From positions 1 through 49,043 of the forward strand of contig JAFROJ010000033.1 in the NCBI GenBank assembly GCA_017429765.1: a stretch of 49,043 nt of DNA. The letters are read 5' to 3'. The stretch is from Bacteroidales bacterium. Lineage in GTDB: Bacteria; Bacteroidota; Bacteroidia; Bacteroidales; UBA932. The position numbers and the translations under genes were made by a program. Positions 14,435 through 22,939 of this stretch are shown here, piece after piece; positions within the stretch are counted from its first letter, which is position 1, and the number at the start of each line of letters is the position of its first letter. The notes under the pieces are model-generated. The model did not search any database. It worked only from the letters and a program-made list of their open reading frames with translations, and was not told the DNA's origin.

Positions 14435-16286
14435 AACGGATCACACGATTAAAAAGAATATATTCGCACTTCTTGCAATAGGAGCGTTGCTGATCACCGC
14501 CTGCGACTTCAACGAGGAGCCCAAGTCCTCCGCCAGTGTCGACATGGTGTTCAGTTCCGAGGGTGGTCTGCAGACCTATGCATATTCATTCTACCAAGTC
14601 CTCCCGACTTACGCTGACGCTTCCCACAGGAACGCCACCCTGGACTACGGTCCCAAGCAGTCCGTGAGCGGAATGGAGGTTGGTGCCTACACGGTCAACA
14701 CTTCCACCAGCTGGTCATGGACCGCGCTGCGTAACATCAACTTCTTCCTCGAGAACAATGTCGACGAGAGGGTTCCCGCGGCTGTCCGTAACAACTACAG
14801 CGGAATAGCCCGCCTGTTCAGGGCCCGTTTCTACTTCGACAAGCTCGTCACCTACGGCCCTGTCCCGTGGATCGACAAGGTCTTCAACTCCCCGGAGGAT
14901 CCCGACCTTTACAATCCCCGTGACACCAGGGATCTCATTATCAGCAAGATAATCGAGGATCTCGATTTCGCCTACAACAACATCACGGTCGCCAGCGCCA
15001 CTTCCAACTCCTCGACCGTCAACAAGTGGATCGCGATGGGCTTCAAGTCCCGCGTCTGCCTGTTCGAGGCCGCCTGGAGAAAGTACCACGCCAACGACCA
15101 GCTTGACGTGGCCCGCACCGGCTGCACCCAGTACTCGGCGAACGACCTCTACAACCTGGCCGCCCAGGCCGCGAAGGAGGTTATCGACAAGGGCCCCTAC
15201 AAACTCCATGGTGGCACAGCCTACAAGGGTGGTGGTACCGGAGCCTACCGCGAGCTCTTCACTTCCATCGACACCCAGACCGACGAGGTCATGCTCGCCA
15301 TCGTCTGCGACGCCGCCATCCAGCTCGGAGAGAACAACTGGTGGTGGAACTCCTCCACCTATGGTCCTCACCTCGGGATGTCCCGCAAGTTCGCGAAGAC
15401 CTACCTGAACATCGACGGCACCCCGTACAACGAGTTCAACGACGACGGCTCCTACAAGCAGTTCTTCGAGGAGACCAAGGGTCGTGACCCTCGTATGAAC
15501 ATGACCCTGCGCGCCTATGACTACATCCGCAAGACCCCTGCAGGCGACGCTCTCACGCCCGCCAACTTCCAGGGTCACGCGCTGTCCGGCTACCAGGTGA
15601 CCAAGTTCGTCATGGATGACATCAGCTACGACGACGCCCGTACCAACGACAACAACACTCCTCTGATGCGTCTGGGAGAGATCTTGCTGAACTACGCCGA
15701 GGCTAAGGCGGAGCTTGGCACCCTCACCGACGCCGACTGGGCCCAGACCGTGGGCGCCCTGCGCAAGAGGGCCGGAATCACCGGCGGTACCGCCGCCACC
15801 GGCACCCTGACCGCGAGACCCACCGAGGCTGACCCGTACATGGCCGCCTATTATCCCCCGATGGCCAACAATCCCGTGCTGCTCGAGGTCATGCGCGAGA
15901 GGGAGATCGAGCTCGCTTACGAGGGCTTCCGCCTGATCGACCTCAAGCGCTGGGGTCTCTGCAACCTCTGGGTCGAGGATCCTTGGGAGGGAATATTCAT
16001 CCCCGCGATCAACGCCCCGGTCGACCTCAACGGCGACGGTAAGGCTGACGCTTACTTCTACGACACCGACTCCATCGGTGACTCCTCACAGGCCGCCATC
16101 GGTGTCTATGTCGGTACGAAGAAGAACAACTACCTGAATGTCAAACCTGTCGATGGTGGTTACTTCATCTACTACGCCATGCCCGGCAGGGATTGGCCTC
16201 AGAGGCAGTATCTCTATCCTATCCCTCAGGTCGTTCTCGATCTCAACTCGGACAAGAACCAGTTGACCCAGAACCCCGGTTGGTAG
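14412..16286 (+). CDS. SusD/RagB-like surface lipoprotein (non-ATG start)
   Basis: About 612-624-aa SusD-family lipoprotein that caps the SusC barrel and binds the ligand. N terminus KKNIFALLAIGALLITAC gives a type II signal with the lipidated Cys after LLITA; a charged DFNEEP tail suggests surface export. N-terminal SusD-like and C-terminal RagB/SusD segments are clear (RARFYFDKLVTYGPVPWIDK, PLMRLGEILLNYAEAKAELG, LLEVMREREIELAYEGFRLIDLKRWG). There is no ATG at a sensible place: the family-like start is the in-frame ATT at 14448 (IKKNIF), 13 nt after the susC stop; the only common alternative is TTG at 14412, overlapping susC by 23 nt. I give the TTG coordinate but consider ATT, or an ATG misread as ATT, equally likely. 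Confidence 0.93.
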   Translation: MVSTSLSKTDHTIKKNIFALLAIGALLITACDFNEEPKSSASVDMVFSSEGGLQTYAYSFYQVLPTYADASHRNATLDYGPKQSVSGMEVGAYTVNTSTSWSWTALRNINFFLENNVDERVPAAVRNNYSGIARLFRARFYFDKLVTYGPVPWIDKVFNSPEDPDLYNPRDTRDLIISKIIEDLDFAYNNITVASATSNSSTVNKWIAMGFKSRVCLFEAAWRKYHANDQLDVARTGCTQYSANDLYNLAAQAAKEVIDKGPYKLHGGTAYKGGGTGAYRELFTSIDTQTDEVMLAIVCDAAIQLGENNWWWNSSTYGPHLGMSRKFAKTYLNIDGTPYNEFNDDGSYKQFFEETKGRDPRMNMTLRAYDYIRKTPAGDALTPANFQGHALSGYQVTKFVMDDISYDDARTNDNNTPLMRLGEILLNYAEAKAELGTLTDADWAQTVGALRKRAGITGGTAATGTLTARPTEADPYMAAYYPPMANNPVLLEVMREREIELAYEGFRLIDLKRWGLCNLWVEDPWEGIFIPAINAPVDLNGDGKADAYFYDTDSIGDSSQAAIGVYVGTKKNNYLNVKPVDGGYFIYYAMPGRDWPQRQYLYPIPQVVLDLNSDKNQLTQNPGW

Positions 16287-16302
16287 TCGATCCTGTTTGA
16301 TC

Positions 16303-16348
16303 GAGGAAGTTCCTTCAGGATTTTTCCTGACGGAACTTCCTCTTTTTT
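16303..16348 (+). terminator. Intrinsic terminator after susD
   Basis: GAGGAAGTTCC (16303-16313) pairs with GGAACTTCCTC (16332-16342); a 6-bp inner stem TCAGGA/TCCTGA closes a TTTT loop. The hairpin is followed by six T. It separates susD from the lipoprotein gene, whose -7 box starts 3 nt further on. Confidence 0.9.
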
Positions 16349-16350
16349 GT

Positions 16351-16358
16351 TATATTTG
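16351..16358 (+). promoter_or_regulatory. -7 box of the phosphatase-fold lipoprotein gene
   Basis: TATATTTG, a perfect TAnnTTTG box, ends 4 nt before the ATG at 16363. The transcript should therefore begin at or next to the start codon. A -33 box would fall inside the terminator hairpin of susD. Confidence 0.65.
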
Positions 16359-16362
16359 TGAC

Positions 16363-17298
16363 ATGATAAGACTGTCCAGATTGTTTTTGGCCATCGCAGG
16401 GTCGGTTTCTCTCCTCACCGGATGCGGAAAGGAGAAGCCTCTGGATTTTGACATCGACCGTCCTTCTTACGATAGCAATCAGGCTGACCTACAGAAGTAT
16501 CCAGCTTCGGGAGAGATCAAGATAATCAGTTTCAACGTCCGTTACGGTACCGCCAAGGAGACCAACTCGAGCAACAATTGGTCGAACCGGTCCGCGGCCT
16601 GCCTGGCGATGATAAAAGACCACAAGCCGACCTGCATAGGCTTCCAGGAGGCCGTCTATGACATCCAGTTCCTATGGTTCAAGGATCAGCTCAAGGACGA
16701 GTACGACGGATTCGGGGTAGGTCGCGACAACGGCAAGGACAAGGGGGAGTGCATGGGCATCCTTTACCGGAAGTCCGAGGTCAAGTTGATCGACGGCGGC
16801 ACTTTCTGGCTGTCCCCGACCCCTGACCTCTGCTCCAAGGCTGTCGAATGGGACGCGGCCTGCTTCCGCACCGCCACCTGGGGAATATTCGAGGTCATCG
16901 CCACCGGCAAGCGTTTCTGCTACATCAACACTCATCTCGACCACAAGGGCTCTAAGGCCCGCTCGGAATCGATGAAACTGATCGCGGAGCGCTTCCGGCA
17001 GTACAATCCTGACTACAGCCTTCCCCAGTTCCTCTCCGCCGACTTCAACGCCCAGCCCTCGGACGCGATATTCCAGAGTATCCCCAACATGCGCAACTCA
17101 AGGGACCTGGCCCCTTCCGGCAAGACCGACAACAACACCACCTACAACGCCTGGGGCAACAACAGCAATTCCCACATAGACAACATCTTGTTCTCCTCTC
17201 CCGCCCAGGTGAAGGAATATCACACCATAACAGAACCTTACAACAGCGTGGCGTACCTGTCGGATCATTTCCCGATCTACGCCATCTTCTCGCTTTAA
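16363..17298 (+). CDS. Endonuclease/exonuclease/phosphatase-family lipoprotein
   Basis: 311-aa exported lipoprotein: MIRLSRLFLAIAGSVSLLTGC has a lipobox with Cys21. The rest is the DNase I-like EEP fold used by phosphodiesterases, inositol phosphatases and sphingomyelinases: IISFNVRYGT, CIGFQEAVYD with the metal-binding Glu, CYINTHLDHKG with catalytic His, FLSADFNAQPSD with Asp-x-Asn, HIDNILFSS and the terminal YLSDHFPIYA (Ser-Asp-His). All core catalytic elements are present. It probably cleaves phosphate ester or diester bonds at the cell surface or in the periplasm. ATG 16363 is chosen over an upstream in-frame ATT-containing frame because a promoter box ends just before it. The phosphatase-glycosidase fusion follows after 4 nt, so the two form a unit. 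Confidence 0.9.
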   Translation: MIRLSRLFLAIAGSVSLLTGCGKEKPLDFDIDRPSYDSNQADLQKYPASGEIKIISFNVRYGTAKETNSSNNWSNRSAACLAMIKDHKPTCIGFQEAVYDIQFLWFKDQLKDEYDGFGVGRDNGKDKGECMGILYRKSEVKLIDGGTFWLSPTPDLCSKAVEWDAACFRTATWGIFEVIATGKRFCYINTHLDHKGSKARSESMKLIAERFRQYNPDYSLPQFLSADFNAQPSDAIFQSIPNMRNSRDLAPSGKTDNNTTYNAWGNNSNSHIDNILFSSPAQVKEYHTITEPYNSVAYLSDHFPIYAIFSL

Positions 17299-17302
17299 CA
17301 TA

Positions 17303-19438
17303 ATGACCGTCTCCATGAAACACATTCTCGTCGCCGCGGCCCTGACTCTTTGTCTTTGCGCCGCCAACGCCCAGGATCCCAGGACCCTGACATGGTCCTA
17401 CAAGCCTTATCCCGATGTCGAGACCGCCTGGACGAAGGCCCCGGCCGGGTACAAGCCGTTCTACATGTCAACCTTCTCCCGTCACGGGAGCCGCTATCTT
17501 CTCTCGGACGAGGCCTACACCAAGCCGCTGGAGATCCTTGAGGCCGCGGGTAGGGGAGGCTTCCTGACCGAGACCGGCAAGAGCCTTCTCGAGGATGTCA
17601 GGAAGATAGCCGACGACGCTGTCGGCCTTTCCGGGATGCTTCTCCCGAGAGGCGGGCGGGAGCATCGGCACATCATGGAGAGGACGGTTTCCCGCTATCC
17701 TGAGATATTCACTGGCTCCGACAGCAAGATCGACGTCTACGCTTCGACGAGCCAGAGATGCATCATGAGTATGGCCTACAGCCTGGACGCCATCACGGCC
17801 AAGAACCCGAAGATGAGGTACGACCGCCATGTCGGCCCGAAGGTCCAGGGAATAGTGTTCAACTCCTTCCCGGTCTCCGCGGCGTCAAGGGAGTACGGCC
17901 GTGACTACGACGGCAGGGTCCTGGCCGAGGGGGCTAACGAGGCCCTCCTCGACAAGATATTCACCTACGGCGAGGCCGGCAAGGCGAAGTACATGGATCA
18001 GGTGGACCGCGCGAGACTCACCCGGTACCTCTGGGAGCTCGCCATCGACAACGCCCTCAACGACGAGCTCGGTGTGGATCTTTTCAAGTACTTCGATTAC
18101 AATGACTTCTACGGGGTCTGGAGAGCCGTGAACTGGAAGGAGTATTTCATAATCGGCCCTTCTGAGGAGTACGGGGAGATCGTCCGCGATGAGGCCTCCA
18201 CCACCCTCAGGCACATGATCGAGCACGCCGACAAGGCCCTGGCCGACGGGGAGTACAAGGCCACTCTCAGGTACGGCCACGACTCCCAGCTGGCCCCCTT
18301 GGCCGTCGAGATGGACATCGAGGGCTGTTGCGAGCCGGTGGCTGATCCGGACCATCCGGAGAAGACCTGGATCCTCGACGATATCTGCCCGATGGGCGCC
18401 AACATCCAGATGGTGTTCTTCAAGAAGAAAGGGTCGAAGGACATCCTTGTGAAGGTCCACCTCAATGAGAACGAGGTGAGGATCGCCGGGGTCAAGACCG
18501 ACAAGTGGCCCTACTACCACTGGTCCGACCTGCGCGCCCATTACATGGACGTCCTGGAGAACCGTCCGGCGTTCAACAAGGGCGGATGGCAGCGCGACAC
18601 GGTCCAGGACGGTCTGGTCTACCTGCGTTACAGCGGCAAGGAGGAGTTCTCCGGTGCCCAGCAGATCGTCTCCGCCGTCGATGTGGACCTGAACAATCCC
18701 CGCTACAGCGTGAAGTTCACCTACGACAAGGACAGGATCTCGACTTCTGACGCCTTCAAGAAGGCCGGCGCCGTGGCCACGATCAACGCCACCTACGAGC
18801 CGGAGTCGGTGTTCATCAAGGTGGACGGGGAGGTATTCCAGAATATTCCCAGTGACATAGTACCCACCGTCGGCGGTGTCCCTCAGTGGAAGAGTGACTG
18901 CTCCATCAGCACCGATGGCAAGGATGTCAAGATTGAATATACCGGCAAGGGCCTCACTGTGCCGGAGCAGAGGGAGGCTTACGCGGCTTCGGCCTATCCC
19001 GACGTGTTCACCAGCGCCCCGATGCTCATCGACGACTTCATCCCGGTAGGGAAGTACTTCGCCACCAGCACCTTGACCCAGGAGCAGTTGGAGAAACTCT
19101 TCTACGAGGACCCTGTCCGCCACCAGGGTGTCAGGCATCCCCGTTCCGCCGCCGCCCTCACCGAAGACAACCATCTCATCCTGCTCGTCGTGGACGGCCG
19201 CAGGCCGGGAATCGCCGAGGGGATGAGCGCCTATGAGCTCACTTCCTTCATAGAGAAGCATTTCCACCCCCGCCAGGCGATCAACCTGGACGGCGGCGGA
19301 TCAACCGCCCTTTGCGTCAAGGGGATGGGACAGACAGAGACAGATGTGGTCAATTACCCCTCCAAATCCCGCACCTTCAAGCATGACCAGGAGCGCCGGG
19401 TGATCACCCACATCCACATTCTCGACAACCAGGAATAA
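17303..19438 (+). CDS. Histidine acid phosphatase fused to phosphodiester glycosidase (NAGPA-type) domain
   Basis: 711-aa exported two-domain enzyme. A signal peptide (MKHILVAAALTLCLCAANAQ if ATG 17315 is used) precedes a histidine acid phosphatase domain, about residues 25-450: the nucleophile motif R60-H61-G62-S63-R64 and the proton-donor motif GH326-D327 (RYGHDSQLAPLA) are both intact, as in phytases and MINPP. From about residue 460 a second domain begins (NNPRYSVKFTYDKDRIS…AVATINATYE), with HPRSAAALTEDNHLILLVVDGRRPGIAEGM and INLDGGGSTALCVKG: the phosphodiester glycosidase family of the lysosomal uncovering enzyme NAGPA, which removes GlcNAc from a phosphodiester. The fusion would cleave a sugar-phosphodiester and then the phosphate monoester. 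Substrate unknown; the start could be 17303 or 17315. Confidence 0.9.
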   Translation: MTVSMKHILVAAALTLCLCAANAQDPRTLTWSYKPYPDVETAWTKAPAGYKPFYMSTFSRHGSRYLLSDEAYTKPLEILEAAGRGGFLTETGKSLLEDVRKIADDAVGLSGMLLPRGGREHRHIMERTVSRYPEIFTGSDSKIDVYASTSQRCIMSMAYSLDAITAKNPKMRYDRHVGPKVQGIVFNSFPVSAASREYGRDYDGRVLAEGANEALLDKIFTYGEAGKAKYMDQVDRARLTRYLWELAIDNALNDELGVDLFKYFDYNDFYGVWRAVNWKEYFIIGPSEEYGEIVRDEASTTLRHMIEHADKALADGEYKATLRYGHDSQLAPLAVEMDIEGCCEPVADPDHPEKTWILDDICPMGANIQMVFFKKKGSKDILVKVHLNENEVRIAGVKTDKWPYYHWSDLRAHYMDVLENRPAFNKGGWQRDTVQDGLVYLRYSGKEEFSGAQQIVSAVDVDLNNPRYSVKFTYDKDRISTSDAFKKAGAVATINATYEPESVFIKVDGEVFQNIPSDIVPTVGGVPQWKSDCSISTDGKDVKIEYTGKGLTVPEQREAYAASAYPDVFTSAPMLIDDFIPVGKYFATSTLTQEQLEKLFYEDPVRHQGVRHPRSAAALTEDNHLILLVVDGRRPGIAEGMSAYELTSFIEKHFHPRQAINLDGGGSTALCVKGMGQTETDVVNYPSKSRTFKHDQERRVITHIHILDNQE

Positions 19439-19455
19439 TCCTGATTTAAATACGA

Positions 19456-19489
19456 ACAGGCGGAGCCCGAGAAGGCCCCGCCTGTTTTT
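19456..19489 (+). terminator. Intrinsic terminator of the susCD-phosphatase locus
   Basis: ACAGGCGGAGCC pairs with GGCCCCGCCTGT (one mismatch) over a short CGAGAA loop, followed by five T. It lies between the convergent fusion gene and slyD-like gene. Confidence 0.75.
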
Positions 19490-19506
19490 AATGTTCCGCG
19501 AACCCG

Positions 19507-20034
19507 CTAGTCCTTGTGGCAGTCGCCATGATGGCAGCAGTCGCCGTCGTCGTGGTGCTTGCAGGGATGGCCCTTCTTGAGCTCTTTCTCGGTGGCTTCC
19601 CTGACCTCGACCACCTTGCCGGTGAAATTCAAGGTCTTGCCTGCCATGGGATGGTTGAAATCCATGACAACCTTCTCGTCGGTGACAATGTGGACGATGC
19701 CGTTCACAACCTGTCCCGTGTCGCTCATCATCGGGATCATCCTGCCCACCGCGAGGAGGTCGTCCCGGACCTTCCCGTCGATCATGAACGCCTCCTTGGG
19801 CAGGTCGATCAGTTTGGTCTCGTCAAAGACGCCGTAACCCTCCTCGGGGGTGAGAGTGAAGGCGAACTCCTCTCCGGGTTCCTTGCCTTCCACCTCGCTC
19901 TCGAACTTGGGGAGAAGCATCCCTGTTCCGTGAATATACTCAAGCGGGCGGGTCTCGTCGGCCTTGTCCGCCAGGGCCCCGTCCACGATCAGCTCATAGG
20001 TGAGGCTGACGACTTTGTTCTTTTCTGCTTTCAT
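19507..20034 (-). CDS. slyD: FKBP-type peptidyl-prolyl isomerase, SlyD-like
   Basis: 175-aa cytoplasmic prolyl isomerase/chaperone. The split FKBP domain is visible (VSLTYELIVDG…PLEYIHGTGMLLPKFESEVEGKEPGEEFAFTLTPEEGYGVFDE), with the insert-in-flap region between it and the closing FNHPMAGKTLNFTGKVVEVREATEKEL. The tail is a His/Cys/Asp metal-binding stretch (HPCKHHDDGDCCHHGDCHKD), as in SlyD, which binds nickel and zinc. The start lies 24 nt after the tldE stop, so it may be cotranscribed with the zeta-like, tldD and tldE genes. Convergent with the fusion gene. Confidence 0.93.
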   Translation of the reverse strand: MKAEKNKVVSLTYELIVDGALADKADETRPLEYIHGTGMLLPKFESEVEGKEPGEEFAFTLTPEEGYGVFDETKLIDLPKEAFMIDGKVRDDLLAVGRMIPMMSDTGQVVNGIVHIVTDEKVVMDFNHPMAGKTLNFTGKVVEVREATEKELKKGHPCKHHDDGDCCHHGDCHKD

Positions 20035-20058
20035 CTATCTATATATTAATTAATGATT

Positions 20059-21426
20059 TCAAGCGCTGAAATCCACATCCTTGAACGCCAGGGTCGGGAT
20101 GAGCTTCGACTTGCAGGCCCTCGCGTCGTCCCCGGCGGCCAGGAGGTTCCCCCAGAGGGTCAGGAGATTGCCGGTTATGAGCGTCTCCCTGACCGGATGG
20201 ACGATCTTCCCGTCCTTGAACAGGAACCCCTCGACCCCGAAGGAGAAGTCGCCCGTCGCCGAGTTGCTGTTCCCCCCGTTGAATCCCGTGACGAGAACGC
20301 CGTCCCCGACAAGGGCCATGATCCCGTCCCTGTCCATGGTCGAGGGCTTTTCGAGCCATGGCGCCACACAGGGCTCCAGGACGGGCCTCATCACATCCTC
20401 TATGGTCGGGGCGATCCCCATCTTGTTCGACATGTAGGTGTTCACGAAATATTCCTTCACAACGCCCTTCTCGATCACGGGAGTCTCTTTCGAGGCCACT
20501 CCCTCCGAGTCGAAAAGCCGGGAGCCTGTCCGGCCTTCGCGGAGAGGCCTGTCCCAAATATCGAGCCATTCCGGGAAAATCCTCTTCCCGAGAGAGTCGA
20601 GAAGGAAAGAGTTCTTCTGCTGGAGCGAGAACGCGCTGAGCGCCGCCGTCAGGGGAGTGACGAGCCTCGAGGAGTTCTCGCTGTCCACGACCATGGTGTA
20701 TTTGCCGCCCGGGATGGCGACAGGGCCGATCTGGGCAGTCGCCCTCTGGAAGGCAGTCTCGCCGCAGTCTTTGATATTCAGGTCTTTAAGCCTTGGGGTG
20801 GAGTCCCACCAATAACCGCTGAATCGGTTGCCCCCGGCGTCCTTCACCGTCATCTCGACCCCATATTCAAAAGAGGTCTCGGTGTGGCGGCACCGCAGGC
20901 CGTTGGAGTCCAGGACGAGGGAGTCGAAGATCGAGTCGGAATATTCCCCCTCCTCGGAGATCAGTCCGTCCGCCTCCCTTATCTTGAATATCGAGGCGTC
21001 CATCGCCATCCTGAGCCTCTCGTCCGAGGTCAGGGTGGGGTAGGACGGGTCATAGAGGTCAAGTTCCCTTCCGGTCTGGGCGTTCTTGGCTGTCCTTGAC
21101 GGGTCCGGAAGATCCCTGCACGGATCCTCCGCCAGCATCCTCACTGTCGCGACTGATCTGTTTATGAAGCTGTCCAACTCGCTCTCAATCAGCCTGTTGG
21201 TCGAGAAAGTCCCGTACTTCCCGTCCACGAACAGGCAGACACTCATCGACCTGTCCAGGCAGTGACTGACCTTGTCGAGCTCCCCGTTCAGTGTGCCGAA
21301 AAGCTCCATAAGGCTTTTATTCAGGGTGACCCGAGCTTTGTCCGCCCCGGCCGCCAGCGCCTTCTCAAGGCAAGTCTCGGCTATCCTGATCTCTTCAGCC
21401 GAAAGCATCCCGTTGATCTCTCCCAT
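20059..21426 (-). CDS. tldE: TldE/PmbA-family metallopeptidase subunit
   Basis: 455-aa partner subunit of the TldD/TldE heterodimeric peptidase, which degrades unfolded peptides and matures certain peptide antibiotics. It lacks the HExxxH motif, as is normal for TldE, but has the family's C-terminal beta region (FSFGVEGFLFKDGKIVHPVRETLITGNLLTLWGNLLAAGDDARACKS) and the N-terminal SMSVCLFVDGKYGTFSTN. It follows tldD with 1 nt between, which fits stoichiometric expression. The gene uses some A/T-ending codons (TTGATATTC) where its neighbours use C. Confidence 0.93.
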   Translation of the reverse strand: MGEINGMLSAEEIRIAETCLEKALAAGADKARVTLNKSLMELFGTLNGELDKVSHCLDRSMSVCLFVDGKYGTFSTNRLIESELDSFINRSVATVRMLAEDPCRDLPDPSRTAKNAQTGRELDLYDPSYPTLTSDERLRMAMDASIFKIREADGLISEEGEYSDSIFDSLVLDSNGLRCRHTETSFEYGVEMTVKDAGGNRFSGYWWDSTPRLKDLNIKDCGETAFQRATAQIGPVAIPGGKYTMVVDSENSSRLVTPLTAALSAFSLQQKNSFLLDSLGKRIFPEWLDIWDRPLREGRTGSRLFDSEGVASKETPVIEKGVVKEYFVNTYMSNKMGIAPTIEDVMRPVLEPCVAPWLEKPSTMDRDGIMALVGDGVLVTGFNGGNSNSATGDFSFGVEGFLFKDGKIVHPVRETLITGNLLTLWGNLLAAGDDARACKSKLIPTLAFKDVDFSA

Positions 21427-21427
21427 C

Positions 21428-22939
21428 CTATTCTCCTCCTACCGTTAAACTGTCCACCAGCACTGTCGGGATCCCGCAGGAGACCGGGCAGCTCTGCCCC
21501 TTCCCGCAAGTCCAGGCCCCCTCGTCCACCTTCGGGTCGTTCCCGACGGCGACAATGTCCGCCAGCGCCTGGGGGCCGTTGCCGATTATATTGATATCCT
21601 TCACCGGCATAGTCAGCCGGCCGTCCTCGATGAGGAAGCCGCTCTTCACGAAGAAGGTGAAGTCGCCTTCGCCGATCTGCACCTGCCCGTTGCTGAACTG
21701 GTCCACGTAGATTCCTTTCCTGACGGAGGCTATAATGTCCTCCTTCGCCGATTTTCCCCCGAGCATGTAGGTCGCTCTCATGCGGGGGATCGGGGCGTAG
21801 CGGAAACTCTCCCTGCGCCCGTTGCCGGTGGAGGAGACCCCGAAATGGGTGGCGCTGACGCGGTCGTGGAGGTAGGACTCCAGGATCCCGTCCCTCACCA
21901 TGAAGGTCTTCTGCCCGGGGACTCCCTCGTCGTCGAGATTGACCGCTCCCCGGTTGCCGGTGATGGTCCCGTCATCGACTATAGAAATGTCCTCCCGGCA
22001 GACTCTCTCGCCGATCCGACCGCTGAATATCGATTGCCCTTTCCTGTTGAAGTCGGCCTCGAAGGCGTGTCCCATGGCCTCGTGGAGCAGGATTCCGGAG
22101 GCACCGGCGCCCATCACGACCGGCATCCGGCCGCCCTTGGGCCTCTTGGCGGCGAACCTCTCATCCACGCCTTTCACCGCCTCCGCGGCGAGTTCCTCGA
22201 GGAGGGCGTCTGTCAGCATCTCCACCCCTGCCCGATAGCTTCTTGAGACAGTCTTGTTCTCGATCCTTCCGTCCTGGATGAACACTATCGACGCGGCGAT
22301 GGTGCCCATGGGGCGGGTGTCGAAGGTGAGCTCGCCGAGGGAGTTGAACATGAGGATGTCAGAGACTTGGTCGGAGAGGGAGATTATGACCTTGTGCACC
22401 CGGGGATCCTTGGCGCTGATGGTACGCTGGAGGCGTTCCATGAAAGGCTTGAACCCGCCGGCCTCAGCCTCGCGCCAGTCCAGCGCCATCGGGTAGCGGT
22501 CCTTCGGGAAACCGGGTAGCCGGTCGCGACCTTGGCTACCGGCCGTACTCAGCCGCGGCGAAGCGAGGATGGACTCGTCCGGAGTCAGAGGTCGGACCGG
22601 CTCTTGGATTGGCTCTCGGACCGGCGATTGCCGGGATGCTCCGGAGGCGATCAGGGCGGCTGCCTTGACGGCCGAGGCCATCGACCGCATGTCCGTGCTC
22701 TCCGAATAGGCGTACCCCGTACGGTCTCCCTTCAGGACACGTATCCCCACGCCATAATCCACGTGGAATCCCCCCGAGGAGACAATCCCGTCCCTCAGCA
22801 GCAACTCATGGCACGTCGTGTTCTCGAAATAGAGGTCGCTGTAGCTTCCTCCCTCCTTTATTCCTGACCAGACCAGCTCCTCAAGCCCCTGCCTGGTCAC
22901 CTGGAACAGGTCCAGGTAGTAACTCTCGTTGTTATACAT
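21428..22939 (-). CDS. tldD: TldD-family metallopeptidase (catalytic subunit)
   Basis: 503-aa catalytic subunit; the zinc motif H286-E287-x3-H291 (LLHEAMGH) is present, followed by AFEADFNRKGQSIFSGRIGERVC and the C-terminal SGFLIEDGRLTMPVKDINIIGNG…CGKGQSCPVSCGIPTVLV. Family members are usually about 480 residues or shorter; the extra length here is at about residues 103-146, where a Pro/Arg-rich stretch (SPVREPIQEPVRPL…STAGSQGRDRLPG) looks like repeat-derived sequence and includes a DNA inverted repeat (GGTAGCC/GGCTACC, 22515-22540). It overlaps the upstream kinase-like gene by 8 nt and precedes tldE by 1 nt. Confidence 0.94.
   Translation of the reverse strand: MYNNESYYLDLFQVTRQGLEELVWSGIKEGGSYSDLYFENTTCHELLLRDGIVSSGGFHVDYGVGIRVLKGDRTGYAYSESTDMRSMASAVKAAALIASGASRQSPVREPIQEPVRPLTPDESILASPRLSTAGSQGRDRLPGFPKDRYPMALDWREAEAGGFKPFMERLQRTISAKDPRVHKVIISLSDQVSDILMFNSLGELTFDTRPMGTIAASIVFIQDGRIENKTVSRSYRAGVEMLTDALLEELAAEAVKGVDERFAAKRPKGGRMPVVMGAGASGILLHEAMGHAFEADFNRKGQSIFSGRIGERVCREDISIVDDGTITGNRGAVNLDDEGVPGQKTFMVRDGILESYLHDRVSATHFGVSSTGNGRRESFRYAPIPRMRATYMLGGKSAKEDIIASVRKGIYVDQFSNGQVQIGEGDFTFFVKSGFLIEDGRLTMPVKDINIIGNGPQALADIVAVGNDPKVDEGAWTCGKGQSCPVSCGIPTVLVDSLTVGGE
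22515..22630. repeat. Probable repeat-derived insertion within tldD
   Basis: GGTAGCC (22515-22521) and GGCTACC (22534-22540) form an inverted repeat, and GGACCGGCTCTTGG/GGCTCTCGGACCGG repeats follow. The stretch encodes REPIQEPVRP-type sequence resembling the PEPVEG linkers elsewhere in the window. The match to the dispersed repeat core is loose, so this is tentative. Confidence 0.4.

Noticed and set aside
17885-19267. Long antisense open frame (460 aa) opposite the phosphatase-glycosidase fusion
   Set aside because: It lies antisense to a clearly coding, motif-bearing gene and has the composition of a GC-rich shadow frame, without recognisable domains.
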